In this document: one piece after another, positions 10,605 to 20,549 of the stretch
How positions within the stretch are numbered: the stretch's first letter is position 1
Layout: each line of letters starts with the position of its first letter
NCBI GenBank assembly: GCA_031841125.1
Contig: CM063113.1
Span: 38,284,197 to 38,348,196, forward strand
Length of the DNA: 64,000 nucleotides
DNA from: Acanthococcus lagerstroemiae
Lineage: Eukaryota; Arthropoda; Insecta; Hemiptera; Eriococcidae
Reading direction: 5' to 3'
Program-made: the position numbers and the translations under genes
The notes under the pieces: model-generated
The model's database searches: none
What the model saw: only the letters and a program-made list of their open reading frames with translations
What the model was told of the DNA's origin: nothing

Positions 10605-11215
10605 CCCGACACGAATTCAGTGGTTGACATTTCCATGGAAATTTATTTTTCTTCCAGCCATGGATATACTTGAGCAAAAACCTTAACTCCAGCCATGTGC
10701 TCATTGATCTTGATCATTACTACGCGCCCTGCGCGACTACAGTTCTTCTTCTTTTCTCTTCTCATTTCCAGTTCAGTTCACAGTAATTTAGCTGTTCATG
10801 GAGACAGTTCAGTTCAGTAGTTGATATTTCCATTTCCTTCCAGCCATGGGTGTACTTGAGCGAAAACCGTACCATGCCCCTCGACACGAGGCCTGTCCGT
10901 ATGATTTAGCTCTTCATGGTGACAATTCAGTTCAGTGGCTCACATTTCCATGGAAAATTTATTTTTCTTACAGGAATGTGCTCTTTGATCTTGATCTTTG
11001 CTGCGCCCTGCGCGACTACAGTCTGCAGCCGTGTTGTTGTTAGAAATTTGCTTGGATTTTTTTTTTAATGGGTGACGAAAGCATTTATAATGGTACAATA
11101 TGTGTCTCTGCAGGAGACACGCGCAGTTTGCAGCCGTGTTGTTCATAGAAATTTCCATGGAAATGTCAACCACTGATGAGGCAAGGTTTTCGCTCAAATA
11201 TACTCAGTAGTATGA
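10605..11215. repeat. Cluster of repeats with CTTGAGCGAAAACC and TTCCATGGAAA motifs
   Basis: TTCAGTGGTTGACATTTCCA-type copies occur on the plus strand near 10616, 10808 and 10927; an inverted copy lies at 11152-11180. The phrase TATACTTGAGCGAAAACCGT appears at 10851-10870, weaker at 10664, and inverted at 11188-11206. The palindromic TTTCCATGGAAA is present in several copies. The block at 11180-11250 reappears inverted at 57385-57470. This is probably the interior of a dispersed non-coding element. Confidence 0.6.
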
Positions 11216-11490
11216 CGTCATAGTAACAGGAGCGTGTCGGCCCCACTACTGCTCCCCAGAAACCTCCGCGTGAGTGTATTGAACAACTTCCCAAAGTTTC
11301 ATGGCGATCGGATGAACAGTGTAGTAAAGTCTGCAGAGCCGTGTTGTTAGTAGAAATTTCCATGGAAATATGAAGGACATGCACAGACAGACAGACAGAT
11401 ATACATTAATTTTTATGTATATAGAAGATTCTAGGCACTGGGGCTTCAGCCCCCCATAGTTTTCGCTCTTTTTCCACCCCTGCCTGTACG

Positions 11491-11756
11491 CCTCATCCAC
11501 TATCACGCCTCTCCCTTACCAGTCATGGAGTCACTCAACGACACACCTGCAGAGAAGTAGACATCTCTCTTTTCTAAAGGACTGTAATTTAAGATCACAG
11601 CTGTAACGCTGTAACTCCTTTCGTCGATACTCGTCGCGTAAGACTGTACATGTTAAAAGAGACGTAAAATATAGAATATTGATTGATGGTTGATTGAACA
11701 TAATTTCAACTAATAATAACGTTGAAAGGGATGTTAATTATGAAGTAAAATGTTAC
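11491..11756. other. No gene seen
   Basis: Unremarkable A+T-rich sequence between the outer hAT-like element and the next repeat. Confidence 0.3.
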
Positions 11757-12030
11757 TTACTTTTTAAACCAGCCTTTCGAAAAACAACGACTTAATAATA
11801 TGATAATAATGATAATAACTAGGCTACTTCTGGAGAAATGAGCAGTCAAAGGACAGGGTAGGCAACCCGCAGTGTTTTTTTTTCTCCGGGAGGTGGTGGC
11901 GGCAGTGGTGGTGCTGGTGGTGGCAGAGTTTACTAAGCTCCCCACCATGAACCCCAAGGGTAGGCTACCCCTGGAGAAATGAACAATTAAGGGGCAGAGT
12001 AGGCAACCCGCAAGCAGAATAAAAATTAGC
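11757..12030. repeat. GGTAGGCTACCC repeat, related to 46605-46670
   Basis: Two phrases of the type CTACCCCTGGAGAAATGA...GGGCAGAGTAGGCAACCCGC occur in tandem (about 11821-11870 and 11958-12013). A GGTGGTGGCGGCAGTGG purine-rich run lies between them. The same phrase is found inverted at 46605-46670 inside the G-rich element, so both belong to one dispersed family. Confidence 0.6.
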
Positions 12031-12049
12031 GCCCCCTTAAATTTTTGTT

Positions 12050-12605
12050 CACTCCCTCATAAATTTTTGTTAGATGCGTCTCGGATATTAGGGCGATGCC
12101 AATTTTCTCTTTGTGAAGGAATAGTTCTAACTCATTCGCCCTACGAGTGAGCTCATTGGCATTCCAGGTGATCATTCGTAAGTTGAGAGTAATTTCTTCG
12201 TATCTGGAGCGGGGGTCGCTGGTTAACTAGTCCACAGTGTCCTAGCTTGTACAGTCTTTGGTCTAGTCTGGCAATAGATGCTGATATCTGTTTCAGCGTC
12301 GCCTCGCGGTTAGATGGGGCACTGCTAGCTTGGGAACTCGGGAGGAAGTTTGTAGAATTGCCTCCGTTCGCGTTTTTATTGGGTGCTACGGCAGGTCGTG
12401 ACTGTGCTGCTTGACTGTAGGACACACCACTTTGCGTTGGTTCAATCACCTGCGCTGATGAAGGACCTGTCTGTGGTCGGGGTGTCGATTTCTTGGATAA
12501 TCGCTTATATTCTAGACATCCTTTCCAGCTGGCTGGATGGTCACCAGCACAATTCGCGCATTTTGGTTTCGAGAGGAAACCTCCTTGGCAAGTTAGACTT
12601 TTAAG
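12050..12605 (-). pseudogene. Jockey-type LINE: ORF1 C-terminus and ORF2 start
   Basis: Minus-strand reading from 12605 gives a CCHC-like knuckle (KPKCANCAGDHPASWKGCLE: C-x2-C-x3-H-x6-C), then a Ser/Gln/Pro-rich linker with SGVSYSQAAQS ending near 12153, as in nucleocapsid-like ORF1 of Jockey-clade elements. Around 12190 another frame opens ORF2 with MITWNANELTRRANELELFL and IGIALISETHLTKI, the first two motifs of an APE-type endonuclease (Asn, and Glu of SETH). The homology stops near 12050, so ORF2 is cut after about 45 codons. Confidence 0.75.
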
Positions 12606-12905
12606 ACTTTCTTATGATCCTTATAAACATCCGTAACTTAAACTTTTTGAGACTGTTCTATGCTTCATGGAGACTTTTGAAACTCTTCTAGCCTAGTTTA
12701 ATGTTTAAAGAAACAGGTTCAATATTTATTGAGACTCTTTAAGGTTTTATTAAACCTGTTGTCTAGTCGAGTTTTAAGAAGTCTTAGGTAGGTCTCTAAG
12801 AGTCTCGGAAAAGTCTGAATGAGTCTGAAAAAGTCTCTGTAGAGTGTAAATTTATAATCTGAAACAAGTCCGAAAAATCTGTAGAAATAATCTGGGAAGG
12901 TTGTG
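12606..12905. repeat. Degenerate AGTCTT/AAGACT minisatellite-like region
   Basis: Phrases such as GAGACTTTTGAAACTCTTCT, AAGAAGTCTTAGG and GAGTCTGAAAAAGTCTC recur about every 15-30 bp over the whole stretch. Similar text occurs at 31285-31390 and 32200-32405. No frame and no protein is supported. Confidence 0.5.
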
Positions 12906-13439
12906 GACGACTCTTGATAAATAAATTAAAAAATGGTACGAGGATAACCCCCCCCCTCCTTCGAACCGGAAGTAATTTTAAAATACCTATTTTATAACTC
13001 GTCTTGCGAATCTTAAGGGTTTTTTTAAAAGTCTGAAAAACTTTTCGAGATAGCTTTGGACCAGGCGCGGATCCAGACGATCATTTTGGGGAGAGAAATG
13101 GCAGAAGGAAAAGCTTTTTTGCTGCCTCCTCTCCTGTACATTTCCCCCTCCCTGTCCCACAGATTCTTCTCCCTTCCTCCACATTTTTTATTTTTTGGTT
13201 TTAGGGGGGTAATTTCCTCCAGTCCCTCACATGGATCTGTGTTTGTGAACAGTTCTGAAAGGGCCGTAAGAGAGCAAAACAGTTGGAAAGAATCCTAGGA
13301 AGTGAAGGGTCGAAAAAACAATTTTACTTGCTCCATTCGCAACTAAAATTTTATCCGTAAGAGGTTTTTTTTTTTTAATGTATGAAATTATAAGCTGTCC
13401 CTCGTTCCCTTCAAAATCCCTCTGTTTACGCTACTGCTC
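12906..13439. other. No gene seen; an isolated hAT-like end at about 13065
   Basis: CAGGCGCGGATCCAGACGAT at 13063-13082 looks like a hAT left end, but I find no right end with a matching 8-bp duplication. There is a C homopolymer near 12949 and a T homopolymer near 13365. Confidence 0.3.
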
Positions 13440-13680
13440 AGAGCCACTGTTTACATTTTTGTGAGGTAGCGCTGTATGCGTCGAATGCTCAGACTTGTGG
13501 TCCACTGCACTTTTTTTCAGGTTGCTGTTAAGGATCAGCTCAGTAGCTTCACTTTTACAACCAAAATGAGAATCTTACTGAGTTCTATCCCTTTGACTTC
13601 ATTAGGTGCTAGGTACTCCAGTCTCATTGCTTCGCGTCATGTTCCGGCTGCTACTAGACACTGGCATATGACATGAAATT
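13440..13680 (-). mobile_element. R1-like LINE 3' end
   Basis: The stretch matches 53290-53500 through shared phrases (AAGGATCAGCTCAGTAGC, TCACTTTTACA, GGTTGCTGTTAAGGA). At 53.3 kb the upstream neighbour is an RNase H-bearing ORF2 in minus orientation, so this is a 5'-truncated copy of the same family. Minus-strand reading includes AMRLEYLAPNEVKGIELSKI. The upstream (5') end abuts the satellite array. Confidence 0.65.
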
Positions 13681-13684
13681 TTCG

Positions 13685-15205
13685 AGATCAGCGACTCAAA
13701 AAAACTTTGCTTCGTTACTTTGTTTGAATTTTTGATCCCAGGTCAGTTTTGCTCTTTTTTCGAACTGGAGGCTTCGGAGGGGATCGGATCAAAAATCTTA
13801 TGCGATATTTGCAATCAGCGACCCAAAAAAATCTGTTTCGATAGGTTGTTTCATTTTTTTAAATCCCTAGTTGGTTTGCCCTTTTTTTCGAATTTGCTAC
13901 TCCGAAGAGTGTCAGATCAAAAATCTGATGTGATACTTGAAATCAGTATACCAAAAAACTCTTGTTCGTGTACTTCTAATGCTTTCAAATTCGAGGCTCC
14001 GTAGAGTGTCGGATCAAAGATCTGAAGCTACCTTTGAAATCAGTGACCCAAAAAGACCTGCTTTGATCCTTTGTTTAGTTTCTTAATAGCAAGTTGGTTT
14101 TGCCTTTTTTTCCATTTTGGGGCTCCAAGGAGTATCAGATGCGATATTTCAAAATCAACAACCACCCCCCCCCCCCCAAAGGAAAAAAAATTCTATAGGT
14201 ACGTTGTTTAATTTTATATTCCAAGTCTGTCTTGCATTTTTTTTTTTAATTTGAATTTGAAGCTTCGACGGGAGTCGGATCAAAAGTCTCATACGATATT
14301 TGCAGTCAGCGACCCCCAAAAAACCTGTTCCAATAGGTTGTTTGATTTTTTAAAGTCATTTACTGATCCGAAGAGTGTCAGATCAAAAATCTGATGTGAT
14401 ATACTTGAAATCAGTGTACCAAAAAACCCTTATTTGTGTACTTCTAATTTCAAGTTGGTTTTACTTTTTTTTCTTCAAATTTGAGGCTCCGGAAAGAGTC
14501 GGATCAAAGATCTGAGGCGAACTTTGAAATCAGTGACCCAAAAAAACTGTTTCGATTACTTTCTTTGATTTTTTAATATAAAGTTGGTTTCGCCTTTTTT
14601 TCAAATTTGGGGCTCCGAGGAGTATCAGCTCAAAGATTTAAAATCAACGACCCTTCCCCCCCCCCCCCCCCAAAAAAAACAAACCAATTTCCATACGGTG
14701 TTTAATGTTGTATTCCAAGTCAGTCTTGCCTTTTTATTTTTTGAATTTGAAGCTTGGAAGGGGGTCGGATCAAAAATCTCATAAATGTGATGTTTGCAAT
14801 CAGCGACCCAAGAAAACCGCTTTCGATTGGTTATTTAGTTTTTTTTTAATTCCAGTTAGTTTTGCCCTTTTTTCAAACATAGTGCTCCAAAGAGGGTAAA
14901 GATCGAAGATCTGATGCGATATTTGCATTCATCAGCGACCCAAAAATACCTGTCTCGATACTTCGTTTAATTTTATATTCCAAGTCAGTGTTACTATTTT
15001 TCTTCTTTTTTTTTCGAATTTGAAGCTTCGGAGGCAGCCGGATCAAAAATCTGATGCAATATTTGAAATCAAGAAACCGAGAAACCCTTGCTTTGGTTCG
15101 TCGTTTGATTTTTTAATTCCGAGTAAGGTTTGCCCTTTTTTCGAATTTGGGGCTCCACAGGAGATCGGATCGAAAATCCGAAGCAGTGTTTTACTCGATA
15201 GATTT
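13685..15205. repeat. Satellite array with a four-monomer higher-order repeat
   Basis: About 12 monomers of roughly 100-150 bp share CAGCGACCCAAAAAA, GTTGGTTTTGCCTTTTTTTC, GAATTTGAGGCTCCG and GTCGGATCAAAAATCTGATG. The monomer junctions fall near 13688, 13814, 13945, 14040, 14155, 14305, 14415, 14530, 14642, 14799, 14930 and 15067. Similar subtypes recur every fourth monomer: the CAGCGACCC type at 13814, 14305 and 14799; CAGT(A/G)TACC at 13945 and 14415; CAGTGACCC at 14040 and 14530; the C-homopolymer type at 14155 and 14642. That gives a higher-order period of about 490 bp. Confidence 0.85.
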
Positions 15206-15299
15206 CCACTTAGGATTCCAAACTTAGTAGGACGTTCTAGCCCCCTAGGAGGAGAGAGAAAATTTTTCACTCCAACGCACGATTTTCCCGAGTAAAGAT

Positions 15300-15785
15300 C
15301 CAATCGATGCGACCATCCGCTTAAACGTGAAAAAAAGGGGAATTGAAAGAAACACCCTGTGTGTGTGTGTTCGTGTACATACACCTACTCGAATTCCAGA
15401 ATAATAATCCCGGGTGGAAATCGGCCCGGATCGGCTGGTGGCTGCTGGAGTTGCCGCTGCTCGCTCGAATGTAACGGTTATTAATGATATCGGTGTCCGC
15501 GAACCACCACCATCGCCACTACCGCCACTCCAAGCCGCGCTTTACAGTCGCCTTTTTTTTTTGCCTTCATTTTTAACGTCCGCCTTCTCTCCGGTTCGGA
15601 TAAATTTAGCTCGAGCTTTTTCCCTTCGGTCCGGGTGTCGTTATCGCGCTATACGTGATGCGAAAATCTTGGCGGCCATTTTCATTTACGAAAGCCGCGC
15701 TGCGATGGCAGATATACCGACTTTCCGAAAAACGTCATCTCGGGAGGGAGGAGGGGGGCTGGAGGTAGCTTTTGGATGAGAATGG
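15300..15785 (+). promoter_or_regulatory. CpG-rich block, candidate promoter / first exon
   Basis: This 0.4 kb island is rich in CpG (15410-15720) and contains GGCGGCCATTTTC at 15670-15682, which reads as a YY1-like site on the other strand. A short frame follows from the ATG at 15704 in a fair start context (MADIPTFRKTSSRE...). I do not recognise a protein or a firm splice donor. The motif pair TCGATGCGACCATCCG / GGGAATTGAAAGAAACACCC at 15304-15357 is shared, inverted, with 5979-6034 at the edge of the other CpG block. Confidence 0.3.
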
Positions 15786-15789
15786 TCGT

Positions 15790-16456
15790 CCCAGATTGCG
15801 AGGCAGTGAAACCCTGCACGTCTTTTTGGTGTTAGATTGCGTTCGTCATATTATGGAAGGGAGAGCTGCTCGGTGGATACAGGATGCCCATATAAGTACA
15901 CTTTGAATAATGTTGAGAGAGTAATCAAATTTGAATATTTGAAATAAAGATTATGCTATATGACCGTATCGGGCCGGTATGTACGTTAGAATTGGATGCA
16001 GCGGTAACCATACCTCAAGTTAGAGGTTGGGCAAAAGTTCTCTGTCATTTCTCATCGTACCATAGACCGCTATAAAAACATTACTCCAGCACGTAGCACA
16101 GGTATGGCGTACGATGCATTAGAAATACAGTTCGTAATTAATCAAGTGATAAAAAGGCGACCCGAGATTATTTAAAATGATGATCTCTAACTTCTGAATT
16201 CGCAATTGGCCTCATGATCAAAGTCGGTTCGACTTGGCTCCTGCTCCGGAGCGAATATGAATTTAACTCTGGCTCTGAATAATGTTCGCGAAATTTACTT
16301 CGGTTCTGGTAAATAATTCTTGTGCTCTAGCTTTAGTAAATAAAAAATTTACATACATTGATTTTCATCAGTAATCAGAGGAAAAGTTTTTCACTAATCA
16401 ATTTGCCCCGCGTTTTCGTTAACACGTCCTTTCCCAAATTTTTGCTTAACTCAGTT
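15790..16456. other. No gene seen
   Basis: Mixed-composition sequence without long frames, tandem structure or recognisable element ends. Confidence 0.3.
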
Positions 16457-16689
16457 ACTCGTCAATGTTTCATCCTGGATGATCAGTGTCTGGATGATCA
16501 TCATCTTTTGATCAGACCGCCAATAAGTCGATTGGGGATAAAGGATGATCATCCAGGCTGATCAGTCCTTCAGCTTCATTTTGGCTGATCATCCATCTGC
16601 ACGTCCATACTACATTCATCTTGGGCTGATCATCCTAATGTGGACGCACCTTATCAGTAAAGGATGGAATGACCTCACTCGTCAATGTT
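16457..16689. mobile_element. TGATCA-rich short element between 13-bp direct repeats
   Basis: ACTCGTCAATGTT occurs at 16457-16469 and again at 16677-16689. The roughly 207 bp between them holds seven TGATCA palindromes, including the 12-bp palindrome GGATGATCATCC at about 16543-16554. The 13-bp repeats look like a target duplication of a small insert. The ends (CATCCTGGATG left, GGATGGAATG right) are only loosely inverted, so the class is open. Confidence 0.5.
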
Positions 16690-16865
16690 CATAAAGACTA
16701 GATATGTTGTAACTCCACCAAAATAAGGCGGAATTTGATCAAAAATATCTTAATTTCCAGTTCAAAAAAAATTCAGTCGTACGAGAAACAATTAACTCCT
16801 TTCCATAATAAATTAGTAATTGCCATTTTTGAGTCTATCCATACGTTTTGGATTAGCGTAGAACG

Positions 16866-17237
16866 CAGTGGCGGAACTACGATTTTTTTTCGGGTGGGCA
16901 CGGAAGGGCCGGATTGTTAAGGACGGAGATTTTTTGAATAAAACGCCGCCTTGAATGAAACTATGTACTTGTTATAAAAATTTGTATATGTATGTACTTA
17001 CATAATATTAACAATTAATACGACTATTTTTATGATGAAGAGCAAAATTCTCTACAACATTATCTAAATTTAAACTTTTGGCAAATCGATTATAAGTATT
17101 TTATTTTTTGAATTCTTTTCGTCTATTGTAAGTGAGTTATTTTTCGTAAAAAAATTTCAGATCGTTCAAAAAAAATTGGGCGGACCAAAAATATTTTTGG
17201 AAGGGCCCATCCAGGCCCGCCCTTGGTTCCGTCACTG
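16866..17237. mobile_element. Non-autonomous hAT element (MITE) with perfect 8-bp TSD
   Basis: The left end is CAGTGGCGGAACTACG; the right end read inward is CAGTGACGGAACCAAGG. GTAGAACG flanks it perfectly at 16858-16865 and 17238-17245. Both subterminal regions carry GGGCGG/GGCCC-rich sequence; the 372-bp interior is A+T-rich and has no frame. The CAGTGGCGGA end and 8-bp duplication place it in hAT (Tip100-like ends). Confidence 0.9.
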
Positions 17238-17245
17238 GTAGAACG

Positions 17246-17793
17246 TGTTCTAAGCTACTCGATTGAATATAAATCAGGAAATTTAATCAATTCGTAAATT
17301 ATCCAAAGAAAGAACTCAATCTGAATTAGAAAAGAATTCGCCTCCGAAGTACACGATTTAAAGTTATAATTTCCGGGACCGTTTATTTCATTTATTCGTC
17401 AGGGGTGTCAACCTGTTTTATAGTAAAGTAAATATGTTTTTAAATAATTAACTTTCCAGATAATTAAATAATGTACGTTTGAATTATCCTGCGTTACCAA
17501 AATACCACTTTATTCTTGCTCTCCGAGTTCAAATAAAACATTAAAACTTTCTCGTAGTACAGGTGATTGTATTCATTCTCTCCCCTCACTCGCAGTAGCA
17601 CAGGCATTTTTATCATTTCTGGAAGGGTTGCAGTAATTTCAATAACAATGACATTGGGTCGTAAGTAAGCTTTACGACCTTTTTTTCTGTCTGCCAGTTC
17701 ATCTAGCTGTCTGATGGAGTAGCTCGACTGACTGTCCGGTTCTCTGTTTCTCTGTCTTACGAGCTAACTGACTTATTTCTCTCAGTGTGGATA
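17246..17793. other. No gene seen
   Basis: A+T-rich, with a CTGTCT-rich run near 17690-17760. No element ends were found. Confidence 0.3.
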
Positions 17794-18865
17794 GGTGGGT
17801 CATTCTCCAGAAACTGAGAATATTGAGGTGGCTTTTTTCCCATAATATTTGGTTTTACATAGTAGAGGGTATTCAACAAATTTACAGAGCAGGAGCATCG
17901 AAATATAAAGACGGAGACGACTCGTTTCCATGACGATAGACATCTTGTCCGTGGTGAAAGCGCTGATATCCACGACTATTGTGGACAAAACAGCTTCAAG
18001 AACTTCCTCTTCCAAGGAATTTTTGAAAACTGTACTATTACATGCCACTGACGACGACAGACGTTTTGATCAAGTGTGCCACTTTTCAAACATAATGATA
18101 CCTCAGTTTTTTAGATTTGTAATCCCCCCCCCCCAAAAAAAAAGGTACACGTTATTCTGTCTGACAGTTTTTGTTGTTTTTTTTTAAGTGAAAATAAGGA
18201 AATTCAAAGGAACAAACCATTGATAAACTAAACTCTCATCTCTAGTAGAAATTAATTAGCACTAATTCTCTCAATATGCAAAATATGGCAATGCCATAGA
18301 GGTAAAATAATGTTTTTTTGTGGTCCGAACAAGTGTGCCGGTGCACCCCCTCTGGTGTCGTCAGTGTTACATGGCCCAGTGACTACAATCTGACCCCTAG
18401 ATCGTGTTCAGGAATCAAAACAGTAAATTGCCATTTCTTGTGATGAAAAATATATAAGGTACATTAACCTTGCACCAGGCAAAGATTGATCGCGGTAATG
18501 AATTGAAGACCTAGGTAACAGAACTTTATGCTATCCTTTCTGGAAATGTGAAGCCGCTGACAGCAAATTGAACTTTTTGGTACACACTTACAATCTTTCT
18601 AAATAATAATACCAAAATTTACTGGAAAAACACAAATTGAAACAAACATTTATTGAGACAAGGTGGTAACATACACGATGATGGACACCCCCCATGTTTT
18701 TTCCATTCAAGGATGATAACTGTTCTGTCTAATGAATAATAGGATCAATGGAATTTGTTGCTAATGTTATTGTGTAACCTAGAATATCCCCTGCCCCGTC
18801 ATCCACACCCCAGAAAATCGGAAATAATGATTCTAAGTTTCTCAGTTTTTGGAGAATGACCCAGA
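17794..18865. mobile_element. TA-flanked DNA element with 25-bp TIRs (Tc1/mariner-like, non-autonomous)
   Basis: The left end holds TGGGTCATTCTCCAGAAACT followed by GAGAA, starting two bases inside the end. The right end read inward has TGGGTCATTCTCCAAAAACT then GAGAA, one mismatch. TA lies outside each end (17792-17793 and 18866-18867). The interior (1.07 kb) has a C homopolymer near 18125 and no convincing transposase. Confidence 0.65.
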
Positions 18866-18867
18866 TA

Positions 18868-19890
18868 TTGAAGTTATAGATCTGCTCCTGAAAATTCTCC
18901 TAATATAGGTAAGCAATCCACACTACATTTCTTTGTAGCAGAAAGGACCACCAGTAAGATGAAGGCTAGGGCTCTAGTTATTTTAGAGATCTACAAAATT
19001 AGTTACCAGCTGACCTAGTGTGTTTTCCAAATTTATTAATGCACTAAAGTATTGCGTTCAACAAAACCAATTAAACTGAAATTATATCAAGTTGTGTGTT
19101 CAATCTGTGTATTTTATAAGGTCAATCTTTATCATTTTCCCCCTCTCTTTTCACTCAGAGGACCCCTATCTAGGCCCGTGCGTTAATACGAGCATGTCAA
19201 TATCTGTTATATTAATTTGGTTTTTATTCCAACTTATGAAGAGTTTGGTTTTAATTTCTGGTCAAACCGATGTAATAATTATAGCGGTTTCGATAAAGTC
19301 AACTGAGTGAGTCTTTGCACAAAAGGAAAAAGGACACTAACGCAAATATACAGTTTTGAGGAAAACGCATTCCGAAGTTTTGGTACTATTAAATGGCCAT
19401 TAATGATATTTAGAACATACTCGTAGAAGCAGCATTGTATTCTGAAAGCTTTGTGTTTCAAATTTCAGAAAATGATTAGTTTCAATGAAACTAAACTCAG
19501 CTAATTCTGAAAATTGAGAATATAGTAAACAGTTGTTATCTGCCGTTTATGCTGCGAAATTTTTTTGACACTTCGATTTCGAACATGGGATTTATTAACA
19601 TTGACTATAGTAAGTTTTGTTCACGATTCTTTTTCTTTTTTTTTTATTCTTATCGATTTTAAAAATTACGAGAAACTTGAAATATTTTAACGGGAAATAT
19701 ATATTTCTTTCAATATTGCAAGATACATTTCTTTTTGTTAAATATTTTACTATAAAAAGGTCTTATTTTATAACCTAAGCTTGCGAGTTGCAGGTATTTT
19801 AGTCGCGAAAAGTGTTGTGATAGTAGAGACGGTATAAACATGTGTGCAGAGTCCAAGTATAAGTTCGTATCAGAAAGAACAATATTCTAC
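18868..19890. other. No gene seen
   Basis: A+T-rich sequence without tandem repeats or recognisable coding frames. Confidence 0.3.
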
Positions 19891-19959
19891 CTATGTACTT
19901 GGCCTTTTGGCAGAGACGCACTCAGTCTAGTTCCCAGCTTTGGTTTTTTGGCTTTGGTA

Positions 19960-20460
19960 TTAAGTACCATCCCGGGCCTAAATCAATAAATTTAATGTTA
20001 ATATTTCATCACCTTTACTTGAAAAAATTGGAATTCGCGTACCTACTTTCAATCGACCTCGATGTACTCGACTCGATAAACAAATCAGCCTTCAAACAGC
20101 AAGTTTACAAAATATTTGATTGACAGCTATAATAGTCTCTGACTCTAGTCACGGACTGACTTGATTGTGGTTTGAGCGCGTATGTGGGGAGGGGCACTAG
20201 GGTATGGGGGTGGGGGCAGATAGCGATCTTTCTCTCGTTCGTTTCTCATTTTTAGTTGTTTTTTTTTTGTTTTTGTTTTTTTTTTTTTTTGTTAATTTCA
20301 TTTTTTGTTTTGCATAGATACGAGTATATCATGTAACTTTTTAAAAAAATTTTCTTTTTTTTCTTTTTGTTTTCAAATTCTGTCAAGTTAAAGCCCCCAG
20401 TCGTAATTGGCCATTTTGGCTGTGACCGGAGGGCTTCAAATAAATAAATATTATTATTAT
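19960..20460 (+). mobile_element. Probable LINE 3' end with terminal stem-loop
   Basis: About 20009-20110 reads SPLLEKIGIRVPTFNRPRCT followed by KQISLQTASLQNI, resembling the last residues of LINE ORF2 (L..IGIRVPxxxTRxxxxFxxxxxR). A T-rich 3' UTR follows. The end has the stem AGCCCCC/GGAGGGCT (20392-20398, 20428-20435) with TAATTGGC and GGCTGT in the loop, then AAATAAATAAATA. The same stem-loop plan is seen at 9124-9187. Confidence 0.45.
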
Positions 20461-20549
20461 ACGTTATATGCATATTAATAGAATCCTTTAAATTTCATTT
20501 AATTATTAAATTTGTAATGAATAACTTGATGAAGATTTCAGTTTAGATA

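Larger units (their letters stand above)
7399..11482. mobile_element. Outer hAT-like element with nested insertions
   Basis: The left end reads CAGGGGCGGAAATAGAG; the right end read inward on the other strand reads CAGGGGTGGAAAAAGAG (15 of 17 identical). Both ends continue into GGGGGGCT...CCCC sequence. Flanks are CCTATACG (7391-7398) and CCTGTACG (11483-11490), an 8-bp duplication with 7 matches. CAGGGGCGGA ends with 8-bp TSDs are typical of hAT elements. No hAT transposase is visible inside. The 4.08 kb length comes mostly from the nested LINE and inner element. Its own interior is probably 9966-11482 plus 7399-7790. Confidence 0.6.

Noticed and set aside
13063..13448. hAT element between CAGGCGCGGATCCAG (13063) and TTTACGCTACTG (about 13437).
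   Set aside because: The ends pair poorly and the flanks (CTTTGGAC, CTCAGAGC) do not match.
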